Origin: Siphonodentalium dalli
Taxonomy: Eukaryota > Mollusca > Scaphopoda > Gadilida > Siphonodentaliidae
NCBI GenBank assembly: GCA_032622095.1
Contig: CP136064.1
Coordinates: 144,539,954 to 144,603,953, forward strand
Length of the DNA stretch: 64,000 bases
Direction of reading: 5' to 3'
Position 1 is the stretch's first letter, and each line of letters begins with the position of its first letter. Under the pieces are notes generated by a model. The model saw only the letters and a program-made list of their open reading frames with translations, was not told the DNA's origin and ran no database searches. This document shows positions 12,641 through 23,800 of this stretch, in pieces. The translations under genes and the position numbers were made by a program.

Positions 12641-13013
12641 ATATATATATATATATATATACCTTTATTTCCTCCAATTTCGGAGAGCAGTAATAACATA
12701 ATTACAGGTTACATATATATATACATACATTGTTTGACAAAAGAGAATTGACATGAAAAGCACATAAACTTTTTAACAAATGGATACAACACAAACAGAA
12801 CACCTGTGTAGTCTCGCAGACTAAACGTCCACATGCAGTTACAAACAACACGGGCGCACATACAGGATGGCCCTAACTTACATACTTAACTACACATATG
12901 CATACATATATACGCATATACATACATATAAACACACACACACAATTACATACATACACATAAATACACATATACTCACACACACATGAATATATATACA
13001 TACATATATACAC

Positions 13014-13062
<49 letters not shown>

Positions 13063-13130
13063 TATACACATATATATACACATATATACACATATACATA
13101 CATATACATATATATATATATATATAGAAA
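12641..13130. repeat. TA / TACA / CA microsatellite tract in LINE 2 3' region
   Basis: Alternating purine-pyrimidine repeats: (AT)n at 12641-12660, then ATACA- and TATA-rich tracts from 12890 to 13130. Several overlapping Tyr-Ile-Cys open frames here are repeat artefacts. Confidence 0.9.
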
Positions 13131-13383
13131 CACCACACACGTATGCACGCACATGCATTCACATACTTATACACATACAAATACACCCTTACATATATGC
13201 ATACACACATATACTCACACACGACGGACATACATCATTCGCTATATGCTAACCTGATCATTCAAACCGACTCTATATACGGGTCAACATATATAAATAT
13301 ACACAAACATGTGTTCATGCGGATGTGAAATTGAGCATGTACATCAGTTACCGACGTTTTATCGGCGTCCTCATTGATAATAT

Positions 13384-14655
13384 TCATGAATTATTAATAT
13401 CATCACTGCATGTCGGTAATATTTGAGATTGCGTGGTATAAGCTTTCCACAAACAATACGTACTGCATACTACAAAGTCTGTGAATAAGTCAGCTTCATC
13501 AATTAAATCAAATAACTCCGGTGGACGTGCAGTGAGAAATACATTCAATTGTACATCTGGGCAAAGGCTGTCTAGTTTGAGAATACATTGAATATTGAAC
13601 TGGTTCATTAACTCATACCATATGTCGTTTCGATATTCCGCAATGGCGGGGCAGTTTATGATGACGTGTTGAGGGAGATCATCGTAAGCAACACCACATT
13701 TGTTGCAAGTTACAAACACGGACTCAGTACAAGCCATGATACCGGCCACAGTCAGGTATGCTATTTTGTGTCTAGGGAACTTTCGACACCAACGCCACAA
13801 ATGGGAGACTGATAACTGTGGGTGTATAACATGAAAGCGACTGAGTGATTTGTCACCGATCACCGCGCTTTTCCATCCGTGTTCTGAATATTCAGATATT
13901 GCTTTGCGCACTATACTTTTCCATGACGACTTTGTTGGGAATTCACTTTCAGAAACATAATTTGTAAAATACGACATCAACTGGTGGTTACCCAGAATAT
14001 TTGCAATATCGGAAATGAGGGATTTTCCCGAAACCCCATCTATGAAGAACGAGTGCAGCCTTAATAAGAAACCCGATTTGGCTGCCTTCTCAGTTGTGAG
14101 GGCGCATAGACTTCCGAAGAAGAGAAGCTTCTTTTTTTCAATAAAACTGTGAATATTACCTATTCCCAGCAACCCTTCTACAATGTTGGTCCGTGTTTTG
14201 GAATGCAAACCTTGGATCTTTTTAAGGCAAAATCGGTGAGTTCTTTCCAGGGATAATACATCTGAATCGGTCAAGCCACATAGCAGTTCGCATCCAAAGA
14301 GACCTTTTGGCAATATTATAGATGTATATATTGTCCTACTGCTGACTGGTGTTATACCTCCAGCATACATACCGATGTTGGACATAGCAAAATAGCTTGA
14401 CATAAGCTTCTGTTTTATTTCGTCAATGAATTCCCCGTTTTGATTATGCTTATGTATAGGGACACCTAAGTGTGTAAGACTTTCAACTTCAGATACCTGT
14501 TTCCCACACAGAGTCCATGCCCTGTTAGTACTCGTCTTATTGTGCTCATTTTTACTTTCATTAAAGACAATAACAACTGACTTTTGTTCATTATATCGAT
14601 ACCTCCATTTTCGACTGTAATTGGTGCATATAGTCAGTAGCTGCTGAAGACCTTT
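13384..14655 (-). pseudogene. LINE 2 C-terminal region
   Basis: In the frame after the A-run indel the sequence reads TNYSRKWRYRYNEQKS and then SSYFAMSNIGMYAGG. It runs uninterrupted to TAA at 13384. Near the end is a CNKCGVAYDD..HVIINCP zinc-knuckle-like motif typical of LINE C-termini. The first true part of the protein lies upstream in the reverse transcriptase entry. Confidence 0.85.
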
Positions 14656-15898
14656 TTTCCGAAACAGAGAGAAGTGTCATGTCAACAGCTTGTGTTGGGC
14701 ATGAACATTTTACAGAATACATATTCAGCCCTGCTCCCGAGTTTGCCAGTTCTACCAAAAGTTGGTCAACAAAGAGCATGTAAAAAAGAGGTGAAATAAC
14801 GCCTCCTTGTTTTGTTCCTTGCTCTATTTGAAATTGCCTGGACTGGCAATCTCCGTATTTTACGAAACAAGAGGTACCTTTAAGCATCTGATGAAACAGT
14901 AGCCATGATTTTCCACCAAAGCCAAGCATGTGCAGCTTATATAGCAAACCGTCAATCCAGACGGTGTCAAATGCCTTATGGACATCAAGGAAACATGTGA
15001 ATAATATACTGTTGTTTTCTAATGCAAATGCTTTAGATTCGTGTATGATAAATGAGTCCATAAGACAGTTGACACCCAGGACCTTCTGAAAACCGTGTTG
15101 CAGTTTGTGTACTTTTACCATATTGGGTACGTGAGAATTGAGTCTTGATAAGATAACTTTCTCAAGCAGTTTGTAAATGGCAGGGAGCAGGGTTATCGCG
15201 CGATAGCTGTCAAACAACTTTCGGGGTTTGTTGCCTCCTTTATATAGAGGAACTATTACCCCAATCTTAGCATGTTCTGGTATATAGGAGAATTGCATGA
15301 TACCAGTCAATAGTGCAGCTAGGCATTTGATCAGTGCTGTACCACCAAGGACCAAGTTTTCATTGTATACATTATCCCAACCCGCGGCTTTGTTTAAGTT
15401 GAGAGTTTTCAATGCAATCTCTATCTCATCTTGGTGTACGGCTTCTGTGACATATTTAGAGTTACTCCCCATTTCACATACTCTGTCGTTGGCGAGGAAA
15501 TCGACAGTGTCGTTTTCGAATTGAAAGTGACTGTGATCAAAGCTATCGTGTGCCAGATGTTTGTAATGTGACTCGAAGTAGTCGGCCCATCCCTTTGAAA
15601 TTTCTGAGGAATTTCGCAGGGTAGATCCGTTGTATTCAAACATCTTATTTGGTCTATTTTCATGGTTGCGCCGAGATTTCATTATTTTAAAGAACGATCC
15701 TTGATCTACTTCGGCGGCACTGTCTAATTTAGTATTGCGTTCGCTTAGAAATTGATTGCAGCATTGTCTAAATTCACGTCTGAAAGTGCATTTTGTAGTT
15801 TTATATTCTGCATACAATGTGTTGTTCGTTTCTCGTGGTTTACCAGCATTGATCCAATTCCGTCTGTGTATTCTCATCATAGAATGTAAGTCCTTCAA
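14650..15898 (-). pseudogene. LINE 2 reverse transcriptase, inactive
   Basis: The RT blocks are visible: NLNKAAGWDNVYNENL, FDSYRAITLLPAIYKLLEKV, LQHGFQKVLGVNCLMDS, TCFLDVHKAFDTVW (first Asp present) and QGTKQGGVISPLFYMLFVDQ. The active-site block reads PTQAVDMTLLS, where relatives have QADDMTLLS. A GAT to GTT change thus replaces a catalytic Asp with Val. Just after it, an A-run (about 14656-14661) carries a 1-base frameshift: the old frame runs to a stop at 14591, while the alternative frame continues as LLTICTNYSRKW into the C-terminal part. Two independent lesions make this copy inactive. Confidence 0.9.
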
Positions 15899-15924
15899 TC
15901 GCCAGTTCCAAAAGGGCTTAAGGT

Positions 15925-16060
15925 ATCAGTATTTGATGGCGCCTACTATTATAGAAACAACATGCTTTTGGTGGGCCCCGCCATGAAAGACAACGTACGA
16001 TTGTAAAAACAATATTTGAGTGACAAGAAAGTGAGTTCATGGTGCAATATCCGAGAAGTT
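15925..16060. repeat. 136-bp direct duplication, right copy (flanks LINE 2)
   Basis: The second copy abuts the 5' truncation point of LINE 2. The sequence continues into CTATATACGAATG, the presumed original context upstream of the PHD-finger frame. Confidence 0.85.
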
Positions 16061-16150
16061 CTATATACGAATGTGGTATGATATTATTTGGCAAATCACA
16101 ATCTCAGCAGTATTTGGCATTCTGATCACAGGTCTGAAAATTCTACAATG

Positions 16151-16354
16151 CCTAATTCCAAATTGATTTACCCATGTGGTGTTTGTTCCCAGGAATGTCA
16201 CGAGATACGCAGCATCGGCTGCGATATGTGTGACCGATGGTTTCATGTAGAGTGCCAGCAATTGAAAATCAATGACTTTTTACTAAGTCATCGCTTGGTG
16301 ACCAATTTAATTTATGCCAGAATCTTCGGCAAATTTCGACTGACGGACGTTTGA
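16151..16354 (+). pseudogene. PHD-finger fragment
   Basis: From ATG 16151 the frame reads MPNSKLIYPCGVCSQECHEI and then CDMCDRWFHVECQQL. This gives C-x2-C ... C-x2-C-x3-FH-x2-C, the first six metal ligands of a PHD finger. The last pair of cysteines is not visible in frame before the stop. After 16340 another register (KTAAIAKKPCQTKRVKACK) looks like a basic continuation. PHD fingers of this type head ORF1 of some LINEs and occur in some DNA transposons, so this is probably the start of a transposon protein. It lies between the inverted ends of the 12.2-17.5 kb unit. Confidence 0.55.
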
Positions 16355-16714
16355 CGATACCGAAAACCGCGGCTATTGCCAAGAAGCCATGTCAGACTAA
16401 AAGAGTAAAGGCATGCAAAACTAGATCAATCAACCCTAGCAAGCGTCAAAAGGTATCTTGGCGCAAAATAATTATTCCTTTCATATCACATTCCTGTCAT
16501 ATCAGGCACATTTTTTAAAACGATCTTAAATTCCTGCATATCAGACTTTTAAAAAGATACAATACGAAACGCTCTTTATTCGTATTCAGACAATTCATTT
16601 CAATTCAATCGGTATTCGATGCATGTGTTTCTACGATAAGTTGAACACTGGCTTTATATCGGCTTCCACCATACAGCATGATATATACACAAAAGTTAGG
16701 CACGCATCAGAGCC

Positions 16715-16960
16715 ATTCAGGGGCGCCGGAAGCATCCAAGGGCAGGGGGGGGCAGAGCCTACAAAAAGTGCACTTTTCCGCAAAAAAGGGCATTTTCTCC
16801 GCAAACTCGGGAAAATAACCATAAATTCATTGTGGCAAAAATCCCTATTTTAATGGTATTTGTCGGTTTTTATGGCCGTTTTGTGATAAAATTGACAAAA
16901 AATTAATATTCCTTGTGAAATTGGACAACAAAACACGTTTTTTCTCGCGAATTAAACCTG
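16715..16960 (+). repeat. Dispersed repeat-like stretch with G-rich core
   Basis: Bases around GGGGCGCCGGAAGC at 16722 followed by a poly-G run and AT-rich text look like a dispersed repeat fragment. No second copy lies in the window, so this is an impression only. Confidence 0.3.
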
Positions 16961-17858
16961 CCAAATCCCTTCTGGCAGATATTAATTATCACCTATCAGC
17001 GGATAATCTAATCCATGAGACAGAAGTTTGTGTTCGGCTTTTCTATGCCAAACACAAACGCGTTATACAAAACACCCAACAAAACACTCATTATTGAACC
17101 AAACTTCGTATAGTAATAGTATGAACGTGAATACATATGCCTATGAACTTTACAAGGTGGTCTTATATTTAGTAGACTGTATATAGAGTTATATATCTCA
17201 AACACAAGCTAACGCCACATCTATGCATATCTATGTGTTAATTAATTGCCGGTGACTGAGTGTCGAACATAAACTTGTGTTCGGCTTTTCTATGCCGAAC
17301 ACTAAACGCGTTTTACAAAATATCGAATAAAACACTTATTATTGGCCCGAACTCCACCAAAGTTCGTATAGTAATAGTGTGAACATGAATACATATGCCT
17401 ATGAACTTTATTCGTGAAATTTCCCATTATTTGGACTTGTGTTCGGTTATGTTCGATTGTGTTCGGCTTTTATGAGCTCCCGAAAAAACCGCCCAGTTTC
17501 AAGTTGCTGTAGTATTTTAAATAATTAACCATAAGATATGGTATTTGGCTCATTGAATCATTAATAATTAATTCTGCAAAATTGAGGCAAACACGACGTA
17601 TTTGAAGGCATACAATTCGAAAAATACTTAACGAAAATGGGAACGGTTTTCAGTTCTGGATTCAGCAAATTGAGTTTGACAAAATAGGCATGATATTTGT
17701 ATGACATATGAATTTTATTTTTTTATACACATCCATGAATATCCATAAATTGATGATTTCAGCAAATTTTCCCAAATTTTTATCACAAAATTCACCTATT
17801 TTCTGTTTTTTCGATTTTGCTGATATTGAGTTTGTTGTTTATGGAGGGTTTCTGTATT

Positions 17859-18455
17859 GGAGGCCCTTTACACATTTATTATTTATTTACGCTCAAGCAC
17901 AAATATTTGCGCTTAAACGCAAATAACCTCTAACATAAATAAAAATAAATATGCATTGATCCCCGCTGAATTAATTTTAAATGGCACAGGCCTAAACACA
18001 TCACTAAAGTTTATATGTCCCCACCATATGAGGGAAACAATCCCCAAGTAACCCCAAGATCTGTTTTATGACCATGGAAATGGTATAGATCTGTGCAGGA
18101 TATGTCCCTTTAATAAAACATACTTGAGCTCTGGGAGTGAGGCACCAATTCTTGGGACACCAGGGACAGAGATGCTGATATGCATATGGATTTTTTTTTC
18201 TTCAACTTTCCAGTCTGTATGGGGCTACTACTATATAGGCCCATGATAATATAATATGAGATGGACTCAATCATTCACATCAGATGGATGTAATGGGGGT
18301 GCTAGGTATTTGCGCTTAAGCGCAAATAAATTGATAGACACATATTTGCGCTTAGGCGCAAATGATTTGTGCTTAAGCTTAAATGATTTACTACACTTAA
18401 GCACAAATATTTGCGCTTAAGCGCAAATAAATAATAAATGTGAAAAGGGCCTCCC
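17859..18455. mobile_element. GGAGGCCC-ended palindromic MITE, copy 1
   Basis: The termini are GGAGGCCCTTTACACATTTA and its inverted match at 18455. Subterminal copies of TTTGCGCTTAAGCGCAAA and close variants fill both ends. The interior (18000-18240) is the inverse of the interior of copy 2, so copies 1 and 2 are opposite-facing members of one family. No coding capacity. Confidence 0.8.
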
Positions 18456-18707
18456 ATATTTATGTGCCGGTACTTATTTCAGCAAAAACAAATTATGTTG
18501 CAATTAGTTACGGGCTTGGAATATTTTCTCATAAATGCACTGGAGTCTGGACTAGTGACGTGAATTAAGCGAATGAGACGAGCAGTTCACAAATCAAAAT
18601 CAGTTGGCGATATCTGGCTAGCAAGGGGATATTGCTGAGCTATTTAATTTTGATTATTATTTAATATATTAATAAATAATTGTTTATTAATTTTACTTGT
18701 TGCTTAT

Positions 18708-19484
18708 GGGAGGCCCTTTTCAGATTTATTATTTATATTTGTGCTTAAGTGTAAATCATAAATGCGCAAATCATTTACGCTTAAGCGCAAATATGTGGCT
18801 ATCAATTGATTTGCGCTTAAGCGCAAATCATTTGCGCTTAAGCGCATATACCTAACACTCCCTTACATCCCTCTGATGTGAATGATTGAGTCCATCTCAT
18901 ATTATATTATAATGGGCCCATAGTAGTAGCCCCATAGAGACTGGAAAGTTGAAGAAAAAACAATCCATATGCATATCAGCATCTCTGTCCCTGGTGTCCC
19001 AAAAATTGGTGCCTCACTATCAGAGCTCAAGGGACATCTCCTGCACAGATATATACCATTTCCATAAATAGGGAATTAGGGGTTACTGGGGGTTTGCTTC
19101 CCTCATATGGTGTACTTATTTACTTGAAATAGGGGAAAAACCCCTATTTTCCTAATATCAGCATTCCTGTCCCCAAGAATGTGTGTCTCCATCCCAGAGA
19201 TATAGTATATTTTATAAAAGAGACATATCCTGCACAGATCTATACCATTTCCATGGTCATACAACATATCTTGAGGTTACTGGGGATTGTTTCCCTCATA
19301 TAAACTTCAGTGATGTGTTTAGGCCTGTGCCATTTAAAATTAATTCAGGGGGATCAATGCATATTAATTTAAATTTGGGTTTAAGCGCAAATTATTTCTG
19401 CTTAAGCGCAAATGATTTCCGCTTAAGCGCAAATTATTTGAGCTTAAGCGTAAAAATAAATAATAAATGTGAAAAGGGCCTCCC
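18708..19484. mobile_element. GGGAGGCCC-ended palindromic MITE, copy 2
   Basis: Same termini and same palindromic subterminal repeats as copy 1, in opposite internal orientation. The text around CAGCATCTCTGTCCCTGG (18975) and CTGCACAGATCTATACCATT (19231) is the complement of copy 1. It is longer than copy 1 because of internal duplication of the calendar-like block at 18990-19260. Confidence 0.8.
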
Positions 19485-19545
19485 ATAGTTGCTGGTATTT
19501 ATTCTCCAATATCAGTTAGATGGCTCAACAATGGTTGTTTCATAT

Positions 19546-19587
19546 GGGAGGCCCTTTCACATTTATTATTTATTTGCGCTTAAGCGC
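19546..19587 (+). mobile_element. Solo end of the same MITE family
   Basis: A single terminal piece, GGGAGGCCCTTTCACATTTA followed by one GCGCTTAAGCGC palindrome, ends abruptly at 19587 in unrelated sequence. It is a truncated third copy. Confidence 0.7.
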
Positions 19588-19911
19588 CCGTAACAAACTG
19601 TTCCACAAGCCAGAAGATTTTCAAACTTGAAGAGCCAAATGTCAACACAATGAAACATTGTTTACATCGATTTATATAGTTTCATACTATTTTTAAATTA
19701 ATATTGAATTGATGAAGGAATGGAGCTACGAATGAGTGACTCCATAATATTAGTAATTGACTGGCAAATTAATTGCACAAAGCTTTCAAACTTTGTATAA
19801 TATGTAACCGCGTACAGAGAATGTGAGAAAGAGGCATCTTTGTTGAAGACTTATAATCAGTTTGTCCATATTCTGCCAAGATAAATTATATTAACCCGTT
19901 TGTAGAATTAA

Positions 19912-20108
19912 AGATCCTGTGACAGTGCATTCTCTTATATATGAGTCTCCCATAGGCCATGATAGGGAGCCCTGCATATATAACTTTATAAGAGAATACA
20001 CTTGTTTACAAGGTCGAGGTAAATATTGTTAGGCCAATGTATTCTCTCATATGTGTGAGGATCCCTATGGGAAACTCATATATAAGAGAATGCACTGGCA
20101 CATGATCT
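19912..20108. mobile_element. TTAA-type palindromic MITE (AGATC...GATCT)
   Basis: The left end AGATCCTGTGACAGTGCATT follows TTAA (19908-19911). The right end is its inverted match, ending GATCT before TTAT. The arms contain the CAGTGCATTCTC / GAGAATGCACTG pair. A related copy lies at 39205-39410; both share TAAATATTGTTAGGCCAATG. Confidence 0.7.
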
Positions 20109-20627
20109 TTATATAAGTAAGAGAATGCATTGGCACAGGGTTTACACAAAATTTCAAGAAGCCCCAGTCATGGAAGGGTTAATTATAAATGACCATATTG
20201 GCTCAATATTGGGAATATAATAACAAATTATGACTAGGTTCATGACTGAACTAGATTTATTGTAGAATATTTGGCTAATAACAGCCTAGAGCTATGTGTT
20301 AATAAAATACTTGAATACACCTTCCACGTACAGTTTATCAGGGGACGTAACTCTGTTTCCGGTTGCAGTAAAAATCGCAACGCCGAAGTTACGTGGACGA
20401 AACGCAATACAAGTTTCGTCAAACAAGCGCTTTTAACTTAAAAAAATCAATAGAAATGAACGCAAAACATGATAATTGTTTACAATTAACAACTATCATT
20501 ATATTTCCCGTAGGAATGAGTTAATCCCTATAGTTTACATAGGCCTACATGATAACAATTACCGTAGGCCTAGGCCTACCTGTACATGTAACTACCGTGC
20601 CCATGCAGACGACACCTGAGTTGAGCT
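20109..20627 (+). promoter_or_regulatory. Probable 5' flank of the ZSWIM/MULE-type gene
   Basis: About 500 bases without coding signal precede the ATG at 20628. No clear TATA box or initiator stands out. The stretch has short CpG-containing segments (20340-20410). It is assigned as promoter region only by position. Confidence 0.3.
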
Positions 20628-20881
20628 ATGGCTGCTCAGGAAATTCGGCTCGGAGCCGAATTTGATGATATAGATTCACTTCGGCAAGCTATATGTACTT
20701 ATGAAAATATAAATAGTGTTAATGTGGCTGTGCGAAGTTCTAGATTGATCGAATCTAAAAACGCCAGAAAGAAACGAAGAGTTTTTAGTAATAACATCAA
20801 ATATACGGAGCTCAATTATTGTTGTGTTTATGGCGGAAGACAGAAGAGAAGCAGAGGTACTGGGAAGAGAAAGGTGAACAG
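20628..20881 (+). CDS. ZSWIM/MULE gene exon 1: start and FAR1-like region
   Basis: It starts at ATG 20628 with MAAQEIRLGAEFDDIDSLRQ. This is a typical FAR1-like opening (a residue-range helix after G-x-F), followed by a basic block and YCCVYGGRQKR, which supplies the first Cys ligand. Donor AACAG|GTAACT; the exon ends in phase 2. Confidence 0.8.
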
Positions 20882-23800
20882 GTAACTATACCTTTAGACT
20901 ATATGATTTATAAACAAATATTAAAAATCACTGATAAAATCACTGGTGTAGCCTTGGATAATTTAATAAATGTATTAACACGAATTCAAAAATAATTCGC
21001 CGCAAGGTATATAGTTTGCAAACTTCCAATACTACGCACTGTCAACCAGCCACGCATACGCCGTGCTTATAACGTATGGTAGAGTAAATGAAATTACGTC
21101 GTGGTGTCAGGCAGATTTGTTTGTCACTAACTGGTCAGAATTGCATTTAGAGTTACTCTTCCTACATCTACGGTCGCAGAAAAATCAAGAATTGCATAGA
21201 GTTACTCTTCCTGCATCGACGATTACAACAAAACAATGGTAAACTCCATAGTATAGTATTAGTTTTTATATGAAATTAACATAATTTTACTAAACTTCAG
21301 TGGTGTGTTCAAATTAATAAATACTGATAGATACTTGGACGGGTCTACAGTGCTGATCAGAGTGGTGTATCACCCTCACTTTGGAATTTTACTGAGGAGA
21401 AATTAGATGAAGTTGGAAATTTTTCATCAAGTTATTCAAATTTTTGTTGCCAAGTTGGAACTTTTTAGCTATCAGTTTAAAACTTGAATTTGGGGGTGGG
21501 TCTGTAAATAATGTAAACAAGGCAGGGGTGGGTGGTTATGATCACATGCAGCAACCAGGAACACAATCATTTGATCAAAATGAATAATAGACAATTGCGA
21601 TGTATAACTGCCTTTTAACTATGAAGAATCCAATCAGTAAAGAAAGGGTTAAAATGAAAATAGTGGATTTATTCTCTTGTCTGTCCTAGAATCCACAACT
21701 CAATGTAATTTTTAATTATTTAAAGAGGTGGTCCCTATCTAAAAATTGTTGAAAATATTTTTCTTCCAAAAAGGAGATGATTTATTTAGGCTGGATGTAT
21801 TTCTTTCCATCTAATAATAGTACATGTATCAGGAAATATTTTTCTTTACCAAAAATTTGAAATAGAGACTCATAAATTTTAGTCCATTGATGACAAGTAA
21901 TGATGTAGAGTTGAAAAATGGATAGCCACGTCCCTGCATTTCTTAATAGAAACAAAACTAAACAATTATTTTGTTTCTATTCCAGCATGAATCTCACAGA
22001 TTGTCCATTTCTTATGAAAGTTCGAGTGACAGCTGATGGCAAAAAATATTTCATCAAAGACATAGCCGGTGATCACAACCATGGAACATCAAAGGTAATA
22101 TGCATTAAACACCTCAATCTAAAATCTTGACCAAAATAGCATTAGTTGCAAAACTTCCAGAAATAATGTGTGACTATTAATATAATAAAATTCAATTTTG
22201 TTTGTTTGTCTGCCTCAGATGACATAAAGGGGGGGGGTAATAAATTATATGAACAATAAAGAGGGTTTTTTATCATTTGAGAAGATATGTCAGGCAATTG
22301 GTGCATAAAAAGTAAGATGACATTCAAATACATTTTTTGAGACCTGCAATGTTTCCACTTTGAATAAAAAATTAGACTTAATTGTGCATCAGTTGACATA
22401 TATTTTATTAATTTAATGTAGTCGCTCTAAAATAAACCTGCAGAACAAATCAACTGAACTATCACATTACACCTAATCCCATGATAACAATATTAATAAA
22501 TTAATATTAATTCCATTTCAGCACACATTCAGCCATTTACCAAAGCAGCGCAGACTGCAAGGAGAAGTCAAAGAGACAGTGAAACACATGCTCCAGTCCA
22601 ATGGAAATAAGAAGGTGATACAAAACTTTGTGAGAGAGAAGACTGGACAACAAATCATACTGCAAGACCTGCACAACATAGCGTCTAAACTGAAAGGGTC
22701 CCATCAAAATGACTTTAAGGAGCTTCTATCAGAAATGCAGAAATATGATGGTAAGGATCAATGTATAAAATCAATAAAAAAAAAGAAAGGTCCGCCGACA
22801 ATGTGGCAAGTAGACGCCGCTTTGTTTAAGAAATTAAAACGAGAGGCCTATCACGATCGGCAGATGTTAACCCATCCCTTGGCGATAGTAAATTACTATG
22901 ATCGGAATTATAAATGAGAGTTTTGGTGTTAAATTATAGAGTATACTGTTATGTACTATTATAGACAAATAAATGTACATAACACAAATTATTGGAATTT
23001 ATGGGTCACTCACATTTATATAAGAGAAGTACTGGTACAGCTAAACCACCACAGCCTTGGGTTAAATGTGAAAGGTGGCCTGGACATGGAATGCTTGGGT
23101 TAAGAGAGTCCAATTTAAGTTTACAATAATAATGTATCAAATTCTACCAACAACATAGTATACAGATAAGCCTCCTGACTGCTGACCCATTAATATCAAT
23201 TATATAGCAGAGCTGTCAACAAATCATAAGAATTGTTTATGTTGAACACTGACTTCTCTATTAAACCAATAACAATTATAATGACCTGAGACCATCTGAA
23301 GATATCACTCTACAGCACAGATGTCCAAGTCTACCATGTGATGTTTATTGTTGAATCTTTATTTTAAATTAGATACCATAGCTTTCTTTATCAGATTATT
23401 TGCACATCAATCAACATAAGAGACATCAGAAAATAATATAGCCTTATCAATAGCTAAATAGTCCAAAGGCATGGGATGAAATTGGTGAATTGGGTTTAAA
23501 GTCGCTCCAAACAAATATAAAAATGCTAAATCAACACTTTAAATCTATAGTCTGGTCTCTGCATGTGCAGCCTTCCAAAAAACGAAAAAAAAAATATTGT
23601 CCTACCTACCTAACCTCATTGAATAATTCCACACAATCAGAGACCCCAATTTCATCAGATCAGATAGCAGTCAATATAAACGTCGCAAAGCTCCTACTAT
23701 TTATTGTGTCTGAACTTTACTTTTTCTCCAGACCAAAGAATGAAAATGTTAATTAAAAACAATCATATACATGTGACCAATGTGCACCAATTTTCATACA

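Larger units (their letters stand above)
12641..15924 (-). mobile_element. 5'-truncated non-LTR retrotransposon (LINE 2)
   Basis: This minus-strand LINE has a reverse transcriptase and C-terminal region but no endonuclease. It starts in mid-frame at 15924 (FWNWRLKDLHS) and ends in an AT-rich 3' region with TA and TACA microsatellites (12641-13130) and a terminal (AT)n tract. It is flanked by the 136-bp direct duplication. It is a different family from LINE 1: the post-RT region and Cys motif differ. Confidence 0.85.
12158..17478. mobile_element. 5.3-kb unit bounded by about 200-bp inverted repeats
   Basis: Left end 12158-12365 and right end 17265-17478 are inverted copies at about 90 per cent identity by eye. 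Both begin ATAAAAGCCGAACACAA and include the stretch GGAGTTCGGGCCAATAATAA. A second, more diverged copy of the right end lies at about 17020-17160. Inside are a PHD-finger fragment (16151-16354) and LINE 2 (12641-15924). No exact target duplication was found. It could be a DNA transposon that has lost its transposase, or two related MITEs in opposite orientation. Confidence 0.65.

Noticed and set aside
12873-13328. Overlapping Tyr/Ile/Cys-rich open frames
   Set aside because: They come from TA and TACA microsatellites in the LINE 2 3' region.
22751-22917. Read-through of ZSWIM/MULE exon 3 into a longer open frame
   Set aside because: The splice to 23981 restores family-like sequence in phase, whereas the read-through part resembles nothing.
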